Below, piece after piece: positions 42,640 through 53,690 of a stretch of 64,000 nucleotides of DNA. The notes under the pieces were generated by a model. The model saw only the letters and a list, made by a program, of their open reading frames with translations, was not told where the DNA came from and did not search any database. The position numbers were made by a program, and so were the translations under genes. The stretch is taken from positions 19,409,360 through 19,473,359 of the forward strand of contig NC_063167.1 of NCBI RefSeq assembly GCF_023159225.1, given 5' to 3'. The DNA is from Perognathus longimembris pacificus (lineage: Eukaryota; Chordata; Mammalia; Rodentia; Heteromyidae). The first letter of the stretch is position 1; each line of letters opens with the position of its first letter.

Positions 42640-43740
42640 CTGTCGTTCTGGAATGCGTGGCGGCTGGCCTCCGCAGCAGCCCACACCTGGCTGCGCCCCA
42701 CCTGAGCCCCCACCTCACCGGCGAGGGGCGGCGCTGGCGCCTCTGCCCCGCGGCCCCGGACGCTGCCCGGGGCGGGTCGCCACGCACCCGCTGCGCCCCG
42801 ACGCAGGGCGGGCGGCCCTGGGCGTAAATGCTGAATGGATGCGGACAGCATGAATGGACCGAGGGGCGCGTGGATGGAGGCGGGACGGGGCGCGCCGTGG
42901 CGGGGGTGGGGGGAGAGGAAGGAGCGTGGCTCCCGCCCTCCGGCCTCCGGCGGGGGACTCGGAGCGGAGACCCGCGGCCCCCCGCCCCGCGGCGCGCAGC
43001 CCGGCGGAGCCCGCGCCGCCACCGCCGGCTCCGCGGCGCCTCGGCGGGGCGGGGAGCCCGGCCCTCGCCCGGGGTCGCTCTCCGTCTCCCCCGCAGGAAG
43101 GCGACGTCCGGGGCGCAAGGTGCGGGGACCAGAAACGGGAACGCGGGAGTCCCGGAGCCAACAGGTGCGGGGCGGGGGGTGGGGGGGGGCGTCTCCCGGG
43201 CCGGGGATGGGGGCTCCGGAGGAACTGGGGGGCCCAGGCTCGGGGGGGCGGCCCCTCGATGTGGGGAGGCCGGGCCGCGCTCCGGCCGCGCTCACCTCCC
43301 GGCAGGCTTCTGCGGACCCCAGGCGCTCGCGATGCGCCCCCCGCAGCCCCGAGGTGCGAGGAGGTCTCGCGGGGTGTGGGGGGGGGGCAGCAGGCCGACG
43401 CCCCATGGGGCCCGGAGCCCCCTCCGTCTCCCCCTGGGCCTCCGGGGACCGTGGGCCCGCCCGGGTCCCGGTGGTCCGCGCGCCGCGCGGGATGGCGGAG
43501 GAGGGGCCGGAGCGGGGCCGGATTTATGAATGGAGAGCGGCCTGGGCGCCCGCCCGCGACCCCTGGCGGCCGCCGGGAGCATCGCGGCCCGGGGACTCGC
43601 GGGGCCCGAGGGGCTGGCGGCGGGGTCCTCCTGCCGTCCTCCCGGACGGGCGTGTGTGTATGTGTGACTGTGGGCGCCCGCGCGTCCGCGCCCCGCCGGC
43701 AAGGGGCCGGCCGGCCTGGCGGGCGGGGCCTAAGCCCGCA
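42640..43740. promoter_or_regulatory. HCRTR1: CpG island, probable upstream promoter region of HCRTR1
   Basis: About 1.1 kb is very rich in G+C and in CpG, unlike everything around it, with runs of G and GC-box-like motifs. It ends about 650 bp before the HCRTR1 start codon. A plausible donor, caacag|gtgcgg (43164/43165), could close a non-coding first exon. Which strand or strands are transcribed cannot be told. Stop-free frames of several hundred codons occur here on both strands, as expected from the low TA content, and are not called as genes. Confidence 0.65.
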
Positions 43741-43804
43741 TCCATTCCCTCGACCCCTTTGGGTACAACCCAAAACCAAAGCCAGTGGGCTGGCGGCGTC
43801 ACAC

Positions 43805-43900
43805 TAGCCCGGCTTGGCTTTGTGACCTTGAGCAAGCCGCTCAACCTCTCTGAGTTTCCATCTCCTCATCTGCGAAGCAGGGCTCCCTAATAACCGTACC
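43805..43900 (+). mobile_element. MIR-like ancient SINE
   Basis: It shows tgtgaccttgagcaagccgc followed by caacctctctgagtttccat, the MIR core signature. Confidence 0.7.
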
Positions 43901-44119
43901 CAGAAACGCCGGGCTTCCCGCGCCGGGGGCCGGGAGAACTGGGGGAGGCACTTGACTTAGGCGCGCTCAGCTGGGAGGTAGGTACTGGATGGGGAAACTG
44001 AGGCCGAAAGAGGGAAGCATTTACCCAAGAGCATTTTGTGTGGAACTGGGATGCAGCTCAGGACTGCCTCCCGCCACCACTTCTGGGGTGAGAATGACGA
44101 GGGACCATGTAGCACAATC

Positions 44120-44279
44120 CCTAATGTCTCCTCCCTCCCTCCTTCCCTCCCTCCCTCCCTCCAACCATCCAGCCTTCCCTTCCTCCCTCCATCTATCTTT
44201 CCCTTCCTCTCTTCTTCTCTTCCCTCCCTCCTTCCTTCTTCCTTCTTTCCTTCTTCTCTTCCCTCCTTCCTACCTTCTG
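44120..44279. repeat. (CCTT)n / CT-rich polypyrimidine tract upstream of HCRTR1
   Basis: About 160 nt of almost only C and T, made of imperfect ccttcctt words. It ends about 105 bp before the HCRTR1 ATG. Confidence 0.9.
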
Positions 44280-44385
44280 CACCCCAAAAACCAGAGTGCA
44301 AGACCCAGGCCTCCCGAGGGACGTGGGCTGAGGGTGGCCCTCTGCGGATCCCAGATGCCCCTCTGATGCAGTGGCTTCCAAGCTC

Positions 44386-44584
44386 ATGGAGCCTTCTGCC
44401 ACCCCAGGGGCCCAGACAGGGGTCCCCACCAGCATCGGGGGACCCTCCTACATGCCTCCAGACTATGAAGACGAGTTCCTGCGCTACCTGTGGCACGATT
44501 ATCTGTACCCTAAGCAGTATGAATGGGTCCTCATTGCAGCCTACGTGGCAGTGTTCCTGGTAGCCCTGGTGGGCAACACTCTGG
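44386..44584 (+). CDS. HCRTR1: HCRTR1 coding exon 1
   Basis: It encodes residues 1-66 and one base of codon 67: the extracellular N-terminus and TM1 (EWVLIAAYVAVFLVALVGN). The donor is ctgg|gtaggt at 44584/44585. The chosen ATG (44386) gives the family N-terminus MEPSATPGAQ. Two upstream ATGs (44355, 44366) are out of frame with it. The exon's 5' boundary (acceptor) is not certain. A candidate is aaaccag|agtg near 44294. Confidence 0.95.
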
Positions 44585-47500
44585 GTAGGTGCTGTAGCCC
44601 TGCCCCTGGGAGCGGGAGGGGCTGGGGCCTCCCCGCTTGCCCGCCTGCTCCGCTGCCTGCTTGCACAGAGGAGAGCCACACTGGGGATGGTGGAGATGGA
44701 AGGGCAGAGGGGGGTCGGATTGTGGGATAGGCGTGGCTCTGCGGCTGACCCCATTTCACCTGCACTTGCAGTCTGCCTGGCTGTGTGGCGGAACCACCAC
44801 ATGAGAACTGTCACCAACTACTTCATTGTCAACCTGTCTCTGGCTGATGTGCTGGTGACAGCCATCTGCCTGCCAGCCAGCCTGCTAGTCGACATCACTG
44901 AGTCGTGGCTTTTTGGCCATGCGTTGTGCAAGGTCATCCCCTACCTACAGGTGAGCTCTCCCGACCTCTCCCCTGCCTGCCGCACTTGTTCAGGAGTCAT
45001 GCCCTTGTGACCGACTGGTGTCAGCCACACTTAGGCTTGCACTCACACGGGGATCTCTCCCGGTGACACGTAGATGAGCATGCAGAGTCACAGCACCAGG
45101 CCACAGGGTCACAGACACAGACACTCACTGAGTCTGCTTGCTGATCTTACAGGGGGCAGACTTCATGGGGTCTAATGGAAGCCGTCTCCTCCTGTCCTCC
45201 GAGTGGGCACCAGGATGCCCAAATGGGATTAGTGGGGTAGAGAAGGGCTGACCAGAGCTGGCATAGCCTTTTGGTTGTACCCCCGTGACTTTTTCCCTGC
45301 CTCCTGGAGGGCACACGTGGGGGTAATGCTGACCCAAGCTCTGGTCAGACTCATCTCTGTCTCCCCCAGGAGGGCTTTCCTAACAGCGTGGTGCAAGGAA
45401 GGCATTTCAGAGTGACAGAAATGGCTTTTCTGGTGTTCTCAGGTTTTGATTCAATCTGGTGACCTTAAGCATAAAGGTAGACAGATAAGGTCATTGTGGG
45501 CCTCAATTTCCCCATCTGTAACACAGCACCCACTTCATGGGGTTGGTGTGAGGATAAGGAGAGTCCTGCCTGGCATTTAGCAGTTCTGTGTGCCAGGTCT
45601 CTAACTGGACATTTTCCATACAAGATTTCTTTTATTCTCACCAGAGTCCTGCCAGGTAGATGCTATGTTCCTATTGTGCAGGTGAGGCTCAGAGAGGGTG
45701 AGTGCCTTGTCCAAAGTCACACAGCAGTAAGCAGTACAGTCAGGATTTGTACCACAGCCAGCACCTGGCATCTCTGGGCTGTGACTTCTCCATCCTTGCT
45801 CACCCTCCATGTGTCTGATGTCGTGTCCCCATGGGACAGGCCGTGTCCGTGTCTGTGGCAGTACTGACTCTCAGCTTCATCGCCCTGGACCGCTGGTATG
45901 CCATCTGCCATCCACTGTTGTTCAAGAGCACGGCCCGGCGAGCCCGTGGCTCCATCCTAGGCATCTGGGCTGTGTCTCTGGCTGTCATGGTGCCCCAGGC
46001 TGCTGTCATGGAATGCAGCAGTGTGCTGCCCGAGCTTGCCAATCGCACCCGGCTCTTCTCTGTCTGTGATGAACACTGGACAGGTAATGGTGGGTACCTC
46101 CTGAGCATATACCCCCAAGGACAGGCAACTGTTGGGGCTCTCTCCAGATGTGGGGGCATCTGCTAGCAGTCTATCCTGAGCAGACACTGACAGATAAGGC
46201 AACTCCAGGTTCTGTTCTTGCCATGGTGCCTGCATGGGGTCTAGCTATTCCCAGCCCTGATTGGACCCTAGTGGGGACAGGGTGGCATGGCTAATCAGGG
46301 CTGGCAGGGGTTCTCAGGCTAGACCTAACCCTTGCATCTCTCATCCCTCCACAGATGACCTGTACCCTAAGATCTACCACAGTTGCTTCTTCATCGTCAC
46401 CTACCTGGCCCCACTTGGTTTCATGGCCATGGCCTATTTCCAGATCTTCCGCAAGCTCTGGGGGCGCCAGGTGAGGCCCACTCGGTGCCACGGAGCTGGG
46501 AGGGGCTCCAGTCTAAGGGAGTGGACGGTCCCCTGCCTTCAGAACATGTAACAGGAGAGTGGCAAGTCCCAGGGACACAGGAAACTTGAGGCCCAAGTGC
46601 TAGAGTCTACCCTGGTAGAAGGATGACTAATGACAGTAGCTACCACTATTGTTATAGCCAACCCTCAGCCTCTTTACCACTTGACATGTGAGAAAACTGT
46701 GAGACTCAGAGAACATAATGTCTCCCCAGAACCTCAGCTAGTGAGTAGAAAATCAGAAATCAACACATATATCTACATGCTGGCCTCAGTGGCTCAACAC
46801 CTGTGATCCTCGCTTACTCCAGAGGCAGAGATCAAAAGGATCATAGTTGGAGGCCAGCCGAGGCAAAAAGTTCTGTAGACTCCATCTCAATCAATAAAAG
46901 CTGGGTGTGGTGGCACACAGTTGTCATCCCAGCCATACATGTAGACAGGTGGTCCAGGCCAGCCTAAGCCTTAAGATGAGAGCCCAGAAAACTGCAACCC
47001 TGGTGGAGAGGCATGATCAGAGGCACGGGTGCTTCACAGCTGTCCTCCTCCTCTCCCCACCTCTGCAAGCCCCCATGGCCTGACCTGGGGCAGCACAAAC
47101 AACCTATGCTTATTGGAACTGGAGAGCTAAAGAGGTTGGAGCCCAGGGCCTAGTCAAGGGTCCCTCACCTCTGTGAGTCTCAGGTGTTTCATCTGCAGCT
47201 AAGGACTAAAAATACCTTTCCAGAAGCATGGTGCTTTTATGAGGAAAGAGAAAAGACATTGCTCACAGCGAGGCCAGAGCTTCATCTTTCTCATGAATGT
47301 CAGGTTCCCTCCTCTTGGGGGGGGAGGGGGTTGCTCCCTCGTCCACCTCCACCTGCCCAAGGGTCCAGCCTGGGGTGAACTCAGCCAAAGAAAAGGCCTC
47401 TCTCGTGGAATGAGCCCCATGCTGCCTCTGTGTCTGCTGGACAGATCCCTGGTACCACCTCGGCCCTGGTGAGGAACTGGAAGAGGCCCTCAGACCAGCT

Positions 47501-49826
47501 GGAGGCCCAGGGGCAAGACCCAAGCACTGAGTCCCAGCCTCGGGCCCGCGCCTTCCTGGCTGAGGTGAAGCAGATGCGAGCTCGGAGGAAGACAGCCAAG
47601 ATGCTCATGGTGGTACTGCTGGTCTTCGCCCTCTGCTACCTGCCCATCAGTGTCCTTAATGTCCTCAAGAGGTATGGGGAGGTGGACGGGGAGACAGGGC
47701 TGGGGAAGGAGCTGTCCCAGGCCACTGCTTTCCCACAGGGTGACCTTGGGCAGGTTGTTTCTCCTCTGTGAGTCAATCTCCTCCATCATTCCATGGGCAC
47801 GACAGTCCCGATGACTGTACAAACTCACTCTGCCCTTCACTAGGTCAAGTGCAGGGTGAACAGGTATACAAGACAGAGTCCCTGCCTCCATAGAGCTATC
47901 ATGTGCTATGAGGATGAATAAGAAGATGGATCAGGAAAGGAGAGGATCAGATAACTGGTGACCTGTTCCTAGGCCCTCTCTGGTCATGCTGTGTGCTTGA
48001 GAACCCCAAACTGTGGTCAGGACCTCAGACCCAGAAGCTCCCAAGAGGGTCATAGGGACCAGAAGCAGGCGCCCCAGGACTTCCCAGTCACCTGCTCCAT
48101 TGCTGTCCTAGGGTGTTCGGCATGTTCCACCAAGCCCGAGACCGGGAAGCCGTCTATGCCTGCTTCACCTTCTCCCACTGGCTGGTGTATGCCAACAGCG
48201 CCGCCAACCCCATCATCTACAACTTCCTCAGTGGTGAGTGGGCTGGGCAGGTGGTGGTCAGGAGGGCCCCGCAGTCCCCAGAACAGCAGTCTCCATCTTG
48301 GGATGGTGAGGTAGGAGGTAGCTGTTCTCTCCTGGGCATTGCGGACCTGCTCTGGGAACCCCCCACTCACAAGGGAGACTCGGCTCTCTCCAAGAGCCCT
48401 GCCTGAGCGGGAGGCAGTGGCCAGCAGCCAGGTAGAGGTGGGCAGATGCTGAAGACCAGGGGAGAGGGCAGGGCTAGCGTCAGTTGCCTCACCCAGCCCT
48501 GCTTGCACATGCGCAAGTCCCGCCAAGTCCCTCTCTGGCCAACACAGGCAGAGTGGTCCATCTTTCCAGAGGATGCCTGGCCTGGGGGAGGAGGGTGGGA
48601 TTCCCTGCCCCAGGCCTCTGGAAGGACACTCACGTGCCCAGCAGGAGATTCTGGCAGGTGGCACCTGGCCCCACTGCCTCCAGCCACAGCCCTCTTAGTC
48701 TCCCAGGTGGATCCCCAGATGCCCAGCCCACCGTGGGTCACCTGTTTCTGCTGTCCGGTAGTTCCCGCTCTGCTCACCACCTTCCAGTCTCATGGCCTGG
48801 CCTCTCAGGCGTGGCTCAGTGGAAGTGACTCACAGACTTCCAGTTGGGGCCTGGACTTTTCGGAAATCTGTCCAGGTGACTGCTCAAGGCTGGATACAAA
48901 TTTTTCAGGAAGGACTAAGAGGGTTGAGGGAGCACAGCTCAGCAGCACAGTCACATGGTGACTCAGAGGAGAGAGGAGAGGAGCTTTTGCTGGGGAGGCA
49001 AGGGCAGGCAGGCTTCCTGGCCCACGTGCCTTTGTCCAGTCTGCACTGACCGAGTTTCTATTATGTGCCCAGCCCCGTGCTTGGGCACCACAGAGGCTGG
49101 CAGGCTGATGCCACATGCGCCAGGAGAAATTCTTCTCCCCTTGTCTGTGTGGGGGAGCCAGGGCAGAGTGGGATCTGTCCTCTGCCACTGCAGAAGAGAT
49201 GGGCTTTGGAATAGGAGCAGAGTCTAGCGCTGGTCAGATGGCCAGAGGCCACAGTCCCGGCACAGTGCCTGGCACAGCCGAAACTACACCTGGCAGGAGC
49301 CCTTGCTGTCACTGTCTCCTCCCAGGGCTGAGCTGGGCAGAGCCCAGCAACAGAACGAGCCCTGAGCTCTCTCCTCCCCCTGCACACAAAGGGCAGAGGT
49401 GACCCGAGGCTCCTGAGCCAGACGCTGCCACATTCTGAGCCAGGCCCGGAGCCAGAGTGCTGTCAAGGAATCAGAACAATTGCATTTTGCTTTGAGGATC
49501 AGCTCTGTCCCCTCTCCAGCCCTCCCTTCCCTCCTGCTCACACACAGCTGGAGCTGTGTGGGTGGCTCTTGGGCTCAAGCCCCCTTCCAGCTGCCTTTGT
49601 CTTCTTATGGCTGTGTCTTTTGTCTTCCCACCAAGGTAAATTCCGGGAGCAGTTTAAGGCTGCCTTCTCCTGCTGCCTGCCTGGCCTGGGTCCGTGCAGC
49701 TCTCTGAAGGCTCCCCGTCCCGGCTCCTCTGCCAGCCACAAGTCCTTGTCCTTGCAGAGCCAGTGCTCCGTCTCCAGAGTGTCTGAGCATGTGGTGCTCA
49801 CCAGTGTCACCACGGTACTGCCCTGA
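44386..49826 (+). CDS. HCRTR1: HCRTR1, hypocretin (orexin) receptor type 1 (spliced, 7 coding exons)
   Basis: Joining 44386-44584, 44772-44950, 45840-46083, 46355-46470, 47445-47671, 48112-48233 and 49636-49826 gives 1278 nt, 425 aa plus stop, equal to the human length I recall. All introns are GT-AG with exact phase. The product is a class A GPCR for orexin peptides at the plasma membrane of neurons, coupling mainly through Gq. Visible features: acidic PPDYEDEFLRYLW in the N-terminal helix region, TM1 GNTLV, TM2 NLSLADVL, Cys119 and Cys202 for the conserved disulfide, DRW (143-145) in place of DRY as in orexin receptors, a sequon at Asn194, TM6 FALCYLP, TM7 NPIIY (354-358), and a cysteine pair in the tail for possible palmitoylation. 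It runs tail-to-tail with PEF1. Confidence 0.97.
44772..44950 (+). CDS. HCRTR1: HCRTR1 coding exon 2
   Basis: This 179-bp exon lies between tgcag|tctgcc and ctacag|gtgagc. It encodes residues 67-126: intracellular loop 1, TM2 with NLSLADV, and extracellular loop 1 to the start of TM3 with Cys119. Confidence 0.96.
45445..45585 (+). mobile_element. MIR-like ancient SINE (HCRTR1 intron 2)
   Basis: It shows cctcaatttccccatctgta and gttggtgtgaggataaggag. Confidence 0.6.
45650..45760 (-). mobile_element. MIR-like ancient SINE (HCRTR1 intron 2)
   Basis: The plus strand shows gtgaggctcagagagggtga and ccaaagtcacacagcagtaa, reverse MIR. Confidence 0.65.
45840..46083 (+). CDS. HCRTR1: HCRTR1 coding exon 3
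   Basis: This 244-bp exon lies between gacag|gccgtg and acag|gtaatg. It encodes residues 127-208: the rest of TM3, the DRW motif, intracellular loop 2, TM4 and extracellular loop 2 with the Asn194 sequon and Cys202. Confidence 0.96.
46355..46470 (+). CDS. HCRTR1: HCRTR1 coding exon 4
   Basis: This 116-bp exon lies between ccacag|atgacc and cgccag|gtgagg. It encodes residues 208-246: the end of extracellular loop 2 (DDLYPKIYHSC) and TM5. Confidence 0.96.
46778..47010 (+). mobile_element. B1-type SINE (HCRTR1 intron 4)
   Basis: Diverged copy with cagtggctcaacacctgtga at its head. Confidence 0.55.
47445..47671 (+). CDS. HCRTR1: HCRTR1 coding exon 5
   Basis: This 227-bp exon lies between gacag|atccct and caagag|gtatgg. 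It encodes residues 247-322: most of intracellular loop 3, with the basic VKQMRARRKTAKM stretch, and TM6. Confidence 0.96.
48112..48233 (+). CDS. HCRTR1: HCRTR1 coding exon 6
   Basis: This 122-bp exon lies between cctag|ggtgtt and cagtg|gtgagt. It encodes residues 322-363: extracellular loop 3 and TM7 with NSAANPIIYNFLS. Confidence 0.96.
49636..49826 (+). CDS. HCRTR1: HCRTR1 coding exon 7 (C-terminal tail, stop)
   Basis: The acceptor is ccaag|gtaaat (49635/49636) and the stop TGA is at 49824-49826. It encodes residues 363-425: helix 8 (KFREQFKAAFSCCLPG) and a Ser/Thr-rich tail ending VVLTSVTTVLP. The Ser-rich tail suits phosphorylation and arrestin binding, as known for the family. Confidence 0.96.
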
Positions 49827-50440
49827 GGGCAGGGCGCCAAGAGGCTCCTCACCGCCACCACGGTGGATGCAAGGCAGGCTGGGGCTCTGGGCCTGGCTTT
49901 CTCCTGGGTGACTCCGACAGAGCAAGTTCTTCCCTCTCCAAACTCAAGTTTCCTTAACCAGGGTTGATGGGAGGCTTCTGCATGCTCAGGGAAGGGGAAA
50001 GCTCTCCGTGGTCCCATGCTGTGGACAGTTACTGATGTGTTTCTCTCCCGTGGCCGTACTCCACACTAGCACCCGCCACCATCATCCTTCTAGTGCTTGG
50101 CCTTCCTCCTACAGACTCCTCTCCTACCCAGTCATAGACTTCCCTAGCGTCAGCTCCAAAGGCCCCCACAGGTGTCTCTGTCTGGTGCAGGGACACCACC
50201 CTTCCACCCCCACCCCGCCCCCCAAAAATCTGGAGCTGTTTTGATGATGCCTCTGCAAACTACTCTGAGCCCAGTCATTGTCCAGTGAGCCCCGAGCATA
50301 GCCCAGCCACGCCGGGTGCCCAGCACACACACCACAGGCTGGACCTTGTTGACTTTGTGGTGTGATAAAACTCTCCGAGCAGCCATCCAGCATGGAGGCC
50401 AGCAGCCCAAAGCAATTGTAATTAAAAGCCTGGCACGGAA
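49827..50440 (+). terminator. HCRTR1: HCRTR1 3' UTR, candidate polyadenylation signal
   Basis: The first plausible downstream signal I see is ATTAAA at 50421-50426. If it is used, the 3' UTR is about 0.6 kb. I saw no canonical AATAAA between the stop codon and that site. Confidence 0.4.
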
Positions 50441-52130
50441 TGCTCCCTTTCCTTGTCATTACACAGAATCTGTGCGGTTCAGGTCAGTAGAGGCAGGCAG
50501 TGCTGCTGGGGAAGGCCGGAGGGGCACTGGGTGCTTTTGCCTGCGGCCTTCCTCATTCCCACCAGACCCTAGACGGATTCAGAACATAGGCAGCACTGCC
50601 TCCCCCGTGGTGCCAAGGCTCTGATGCCCAGAACCTCCATTCTGGCCACATTGTCTGCTCCCTGGCCCCCAGGGCCTCTAGAAGGTGAGGGGTAGAATGC
50701 AGCAGGTTAACAGACTGATTTACTGTTTCCCTCACCTTCTTGGAAATCAGGCTTTCATTTATTTTCTATGAACTCACAGCATAAAGAGGAAGCCGCACAC
50801 TTGGCTGGACGTGCTTGGGCTGGCTCCGAGCTGATTATGGGGCTGCCAGAGCCTCTGATCCTCACTGCCAGCCCAGGATGGAACAGTGTGGAGTGCTCCT
50901 CCTCTAGAGGAGCAGGAGACATATGGCCACGGCCAGCACAGCCCTGCAGCACGCCAGGTGTACTTACATTGATTAATGGAGCCTCGGGCTCCCTTGACCT
51001 CACCTGTCACAAAGCAGGGAACAGAGCCCCGGGGCCCAGCCTGGCTCCGCCCAGGCCCTCCGCTTCTCTCAGAGCTGGTGGGATGTGTGCTCAGGTATGT
51101 CATCCTCGCTCCAGACTCTCCAGCCCAGCTCTAACCCAATGGCCCACACACCTGCTGCCAGGAGGAACAGGGTGCCCACTGGCCTTGGAACCCAAAGCTG
51201 TTCCTGAAGGCAGGTCTGGAGGGGCAGTGTGCACAATGAGGCACGAGGGCTGGAGCCAGCCATGCCTGCAAGGGTCCACCCAAGTCAGGGGCCCTCAGCC
51301 TTCCCAAGCACATAGACTGAGATAGGCACCATTCTCTGGAAGGGTTTGGGAGCTGGAGGTACAGCTCAGTGGAAGAGTGACTCAGCATGTGTGAGACCCT
51401 GGGTTCCATGCCTATTGTCACATAAAAAATAAAATAAAAATGGCTTTCAGGGTAACAAGGTGACAACTAGAGCTTCTGCTAGAGGCTGTTCTCCCCGGCA
51501 TTGCTGGTGGGACCCAGCACCACAGTGGGCTGCAGCTTTGTCTCGAGGGCTTCTGATGAACTGGAGGTAACCAGCACACCGAGGAGGCAGTGAGGAGCAC
51601 CTCACATAGATCACAGAGCAATGTGGTAGCAAGCTCCACTATCTAGATGACTGGCATTCAGGAAGGACAATGTGTGTTCTGATAAGGGCCTTTGGCAAAC
51701 CAGAATGTCTAGTGTCTTCAGCTTTTGATGGAAATCCTGTCACCTTGTTATAGATACCCAGTGTAGACTGGGTATCATGTTGATCTGGGGATCCACCTAG
51801 TAGGAACAGTGCTTAGTAAAATCGGGGGAAGTTATGACTTTGTAAGTTAAGTTTGTCTAGAAGATATAACTCAGACCTGAGATAATGAACAGGCCATGCT
51901 TTAAAAAAAATTTGGGGTGGCTGCTTCCAGCTCAAATGCCAACCCTAAAACTTCCATGAAACAACATCAGTCTCTTGAACTGACCCCAGCCATAGGCAGA
52001 TGTGAACCCCGCAAGGCCTCAGCCTCACACTGGCACATAAGAAGAGCTCCATCCTGGCTGCCATCAGGCTGTGTTCCTGCATGAACAGGTGGCTGATGGA
52101 CAGGTATGGAACTTGACATGGCAGAAAACA
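50441..52130. other. Convergent intergenic gap between HCRTR1 and PEF1
   Basis: About 1.7 kb lies between the two tail-to-tail genes. It is mostly unique sequence with one ID-type SINE at 51.35 kb. I see no gene in it. Confidence 0.65.
51346..51441 (+). mobile_element. ID-type monomer SINE in the HCRTR1-PEF1 gap
   Basis: It shows gggagctggaggtacagctc and gggttccatgccta, with an A-rich tail. Confidence 0.65.
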
Positions 52131-52134
52131 TGGG

Positions 52135-52901
52135 ACTCCCGAGTTTTACCTTTTATTGAAGCTTATCGTTTCACTGGACTTTTGGCCCCAAATGAAAAGA
52201 ACAAAATTCTTAAAAAATAACAAAAAAGCATTGGCAGTGGGGAGTGACAACTGTGCCCTGGGGACTAAAGCCAAGCAGAACACGACAGGCGGGCACGAAG
52301 CCCAGGCTTCGGGGGGTGGGGGGGGAGTAGCCTGGTCAAAGAGGCCCAGATGGCAGAATGTCGGTGCTCCCTGGGCAGGGAGAGCCCAGGCAACTAGAGG
52401 TTAACACCCAGGACACACGGTATGGGTGAATTCAAGCCACTGGTCCCAGAGGCAAACCTCTCTCACGTTCCATCAGACTCCACTTTGGAGGAATTGAGGT
52501 CATCTGACATGATCGCCTGGGTGAGGGAAGACAGGTGCTGCTGACAGGAGGCTGATGAACACTGACTGCTGGCATCAGGGTGTACAGGGGAAAGCTGAGG
52601 CCAGCACATGGCTGACCATATACTACCTCCACGGCTGACTGTCAGCTTCTGCCTCTGGGGCCAGGCTGTGCCACTCAGTGCTCAGTGCTTCTGGTCCTCC
52701 CTAGGTCAGATTCCATCTGTGTGGCCCCAGGCCAGAGCATCACTATTTGGTGGGCTGATGCAGGACTCCTAACCGGCTCTGGGGACAGTGCTGCATCAAG
52801 CAAGGGAGGATCTTTCTAGGAGGGACAGGAAAAGAGACCCACACGCTTCTCCCACTGTAAAGAGTGGTGTCACACACTTCCGGTGGGCGCTCCTCTCAGG
52901 G
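52135..52901 (-). terminator. PEF1: PEF1 3' UTR and polyadenylation signal
   Basis: On the minus strand AATAAA occurs at 52157-52152 (TTTATT on plus), about 750 nt after the PEF1 stop codon. The 3' UTR is therefore about 0.75 kb, with cleavage near 52135. It includes a short G/T-mixed G-rich run (52313-52327 on plus). Confidence 0.75.
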
Positions 52902-53131
52902 TCAGAGCATCCGAGACGCTGTCATGGTGACGAAGTCCTCAAAGCTGAGCCGAACGCTGCCCTGTACAGCTGTGTCCTTCTCCCGGAAGGCCTCAGTCAG
53001 CACCTGCAGCTGGGTGCACACCTGGATGAAGCGGTCGAGCTGCATGGCAGGATTTGCAGAGCGTGGGCAGTAGCGGGAGACCAGGAGCTGGGTGAACTGG
53101 GGGCTTAGGTTGTAGCCCATCTGGGACAGAG
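52902..53131 (-). CDS. PEF1: PEF1 exon 5 (EF-hands 4-5, stop)
   Basis: This exon has acceptor ttccag|ctctgt at 53132/53131 and stop TGA at 52904-52902. It encodes [20 protein letters not shown] through the C-terminal EF5 region used for dimerisation. Confidence 0.95.
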
Positions 53132-53647
53132 CTGGAAAGGCACAGAGCACAACACAAACCTGCTGTGAGCACCTCCTGGGTCCAGCCTCATGAGCACAGC
53201 AGACCAGGGGACTTGGGCATCAGCACAAAAGCACAAGAGGTGCTCTGTCTGGATGCTCCCCTAAGCCAGAAGGCTCTCCCTCTGTTCCCACAGCTCCACT
53301 GTTCAGTTAGGGTTCATGGGGTCTTGATCATCTCTGATTCATGTAAGTCACAGAAGGAAGCCCGAGTTCCCACACCACCCTGCCTAGGGCAGACCCCTAG
53401 GGTAGACCTCGGAGGCAGCAGCATAGCACATGGGTGGCAGCCTGGCCCATGAGAGTCTGGCAAACGGTGTCATCTATCCTTCCATCTTACTACTGCTCTA
53501 ATAGGTATGACCTATCCAGTAAGGAGTAAAGAGGAACACACACACACACACACACACACACAGTACCGTCACTGTGTTTGTTTTTTTTTTGAGACAAGGT
53601 CTTCCTATTTAACCTGAGCTGACCTCGAACTTGCAATCTTCCTGCCG

Positions 53648-53690
<43 letters not shown>

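Larger units (their letters stand above)
24440..42640. other. Intergenic region between TINAGL1 and HCRTR1
   Basis: I see no supported coding exon. The part 24.44-26.2 kb is mostly unique, GC-rich sequence with one (GT)n tract and a MARE-like palindrome at 24643-24655. The part 26.2-39.2 kb is dense in SINEs (three young IDL-Geo copies at 26.84, 31.05 and 36.07 kb) and A-tailed LINE-like fragments. The part 39.2-42.6 kb is mostly unique sequence broken by a (TC)n tract at 41.45 kb. A non-coding transcript cannot be excluded from sequence alone. Confidence 0.7.

Noticed and set aside
42715..43779. Long open frames of 230-354 codons on both strands in the CpG island
   Set aside because: They overlap in several frames and both strands, as expected where stop codons are rare through high GC. 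The composition is Arg/Gly/Pro/Ala-rich with no recognisable domain.
49538..50017. 159-codon minus-strand open frame over the HCRTR1 last exon
   Set aside because: It is antisense shadow of the HCRTR1 coding exon 7 and 3' UTR, with no independent support.
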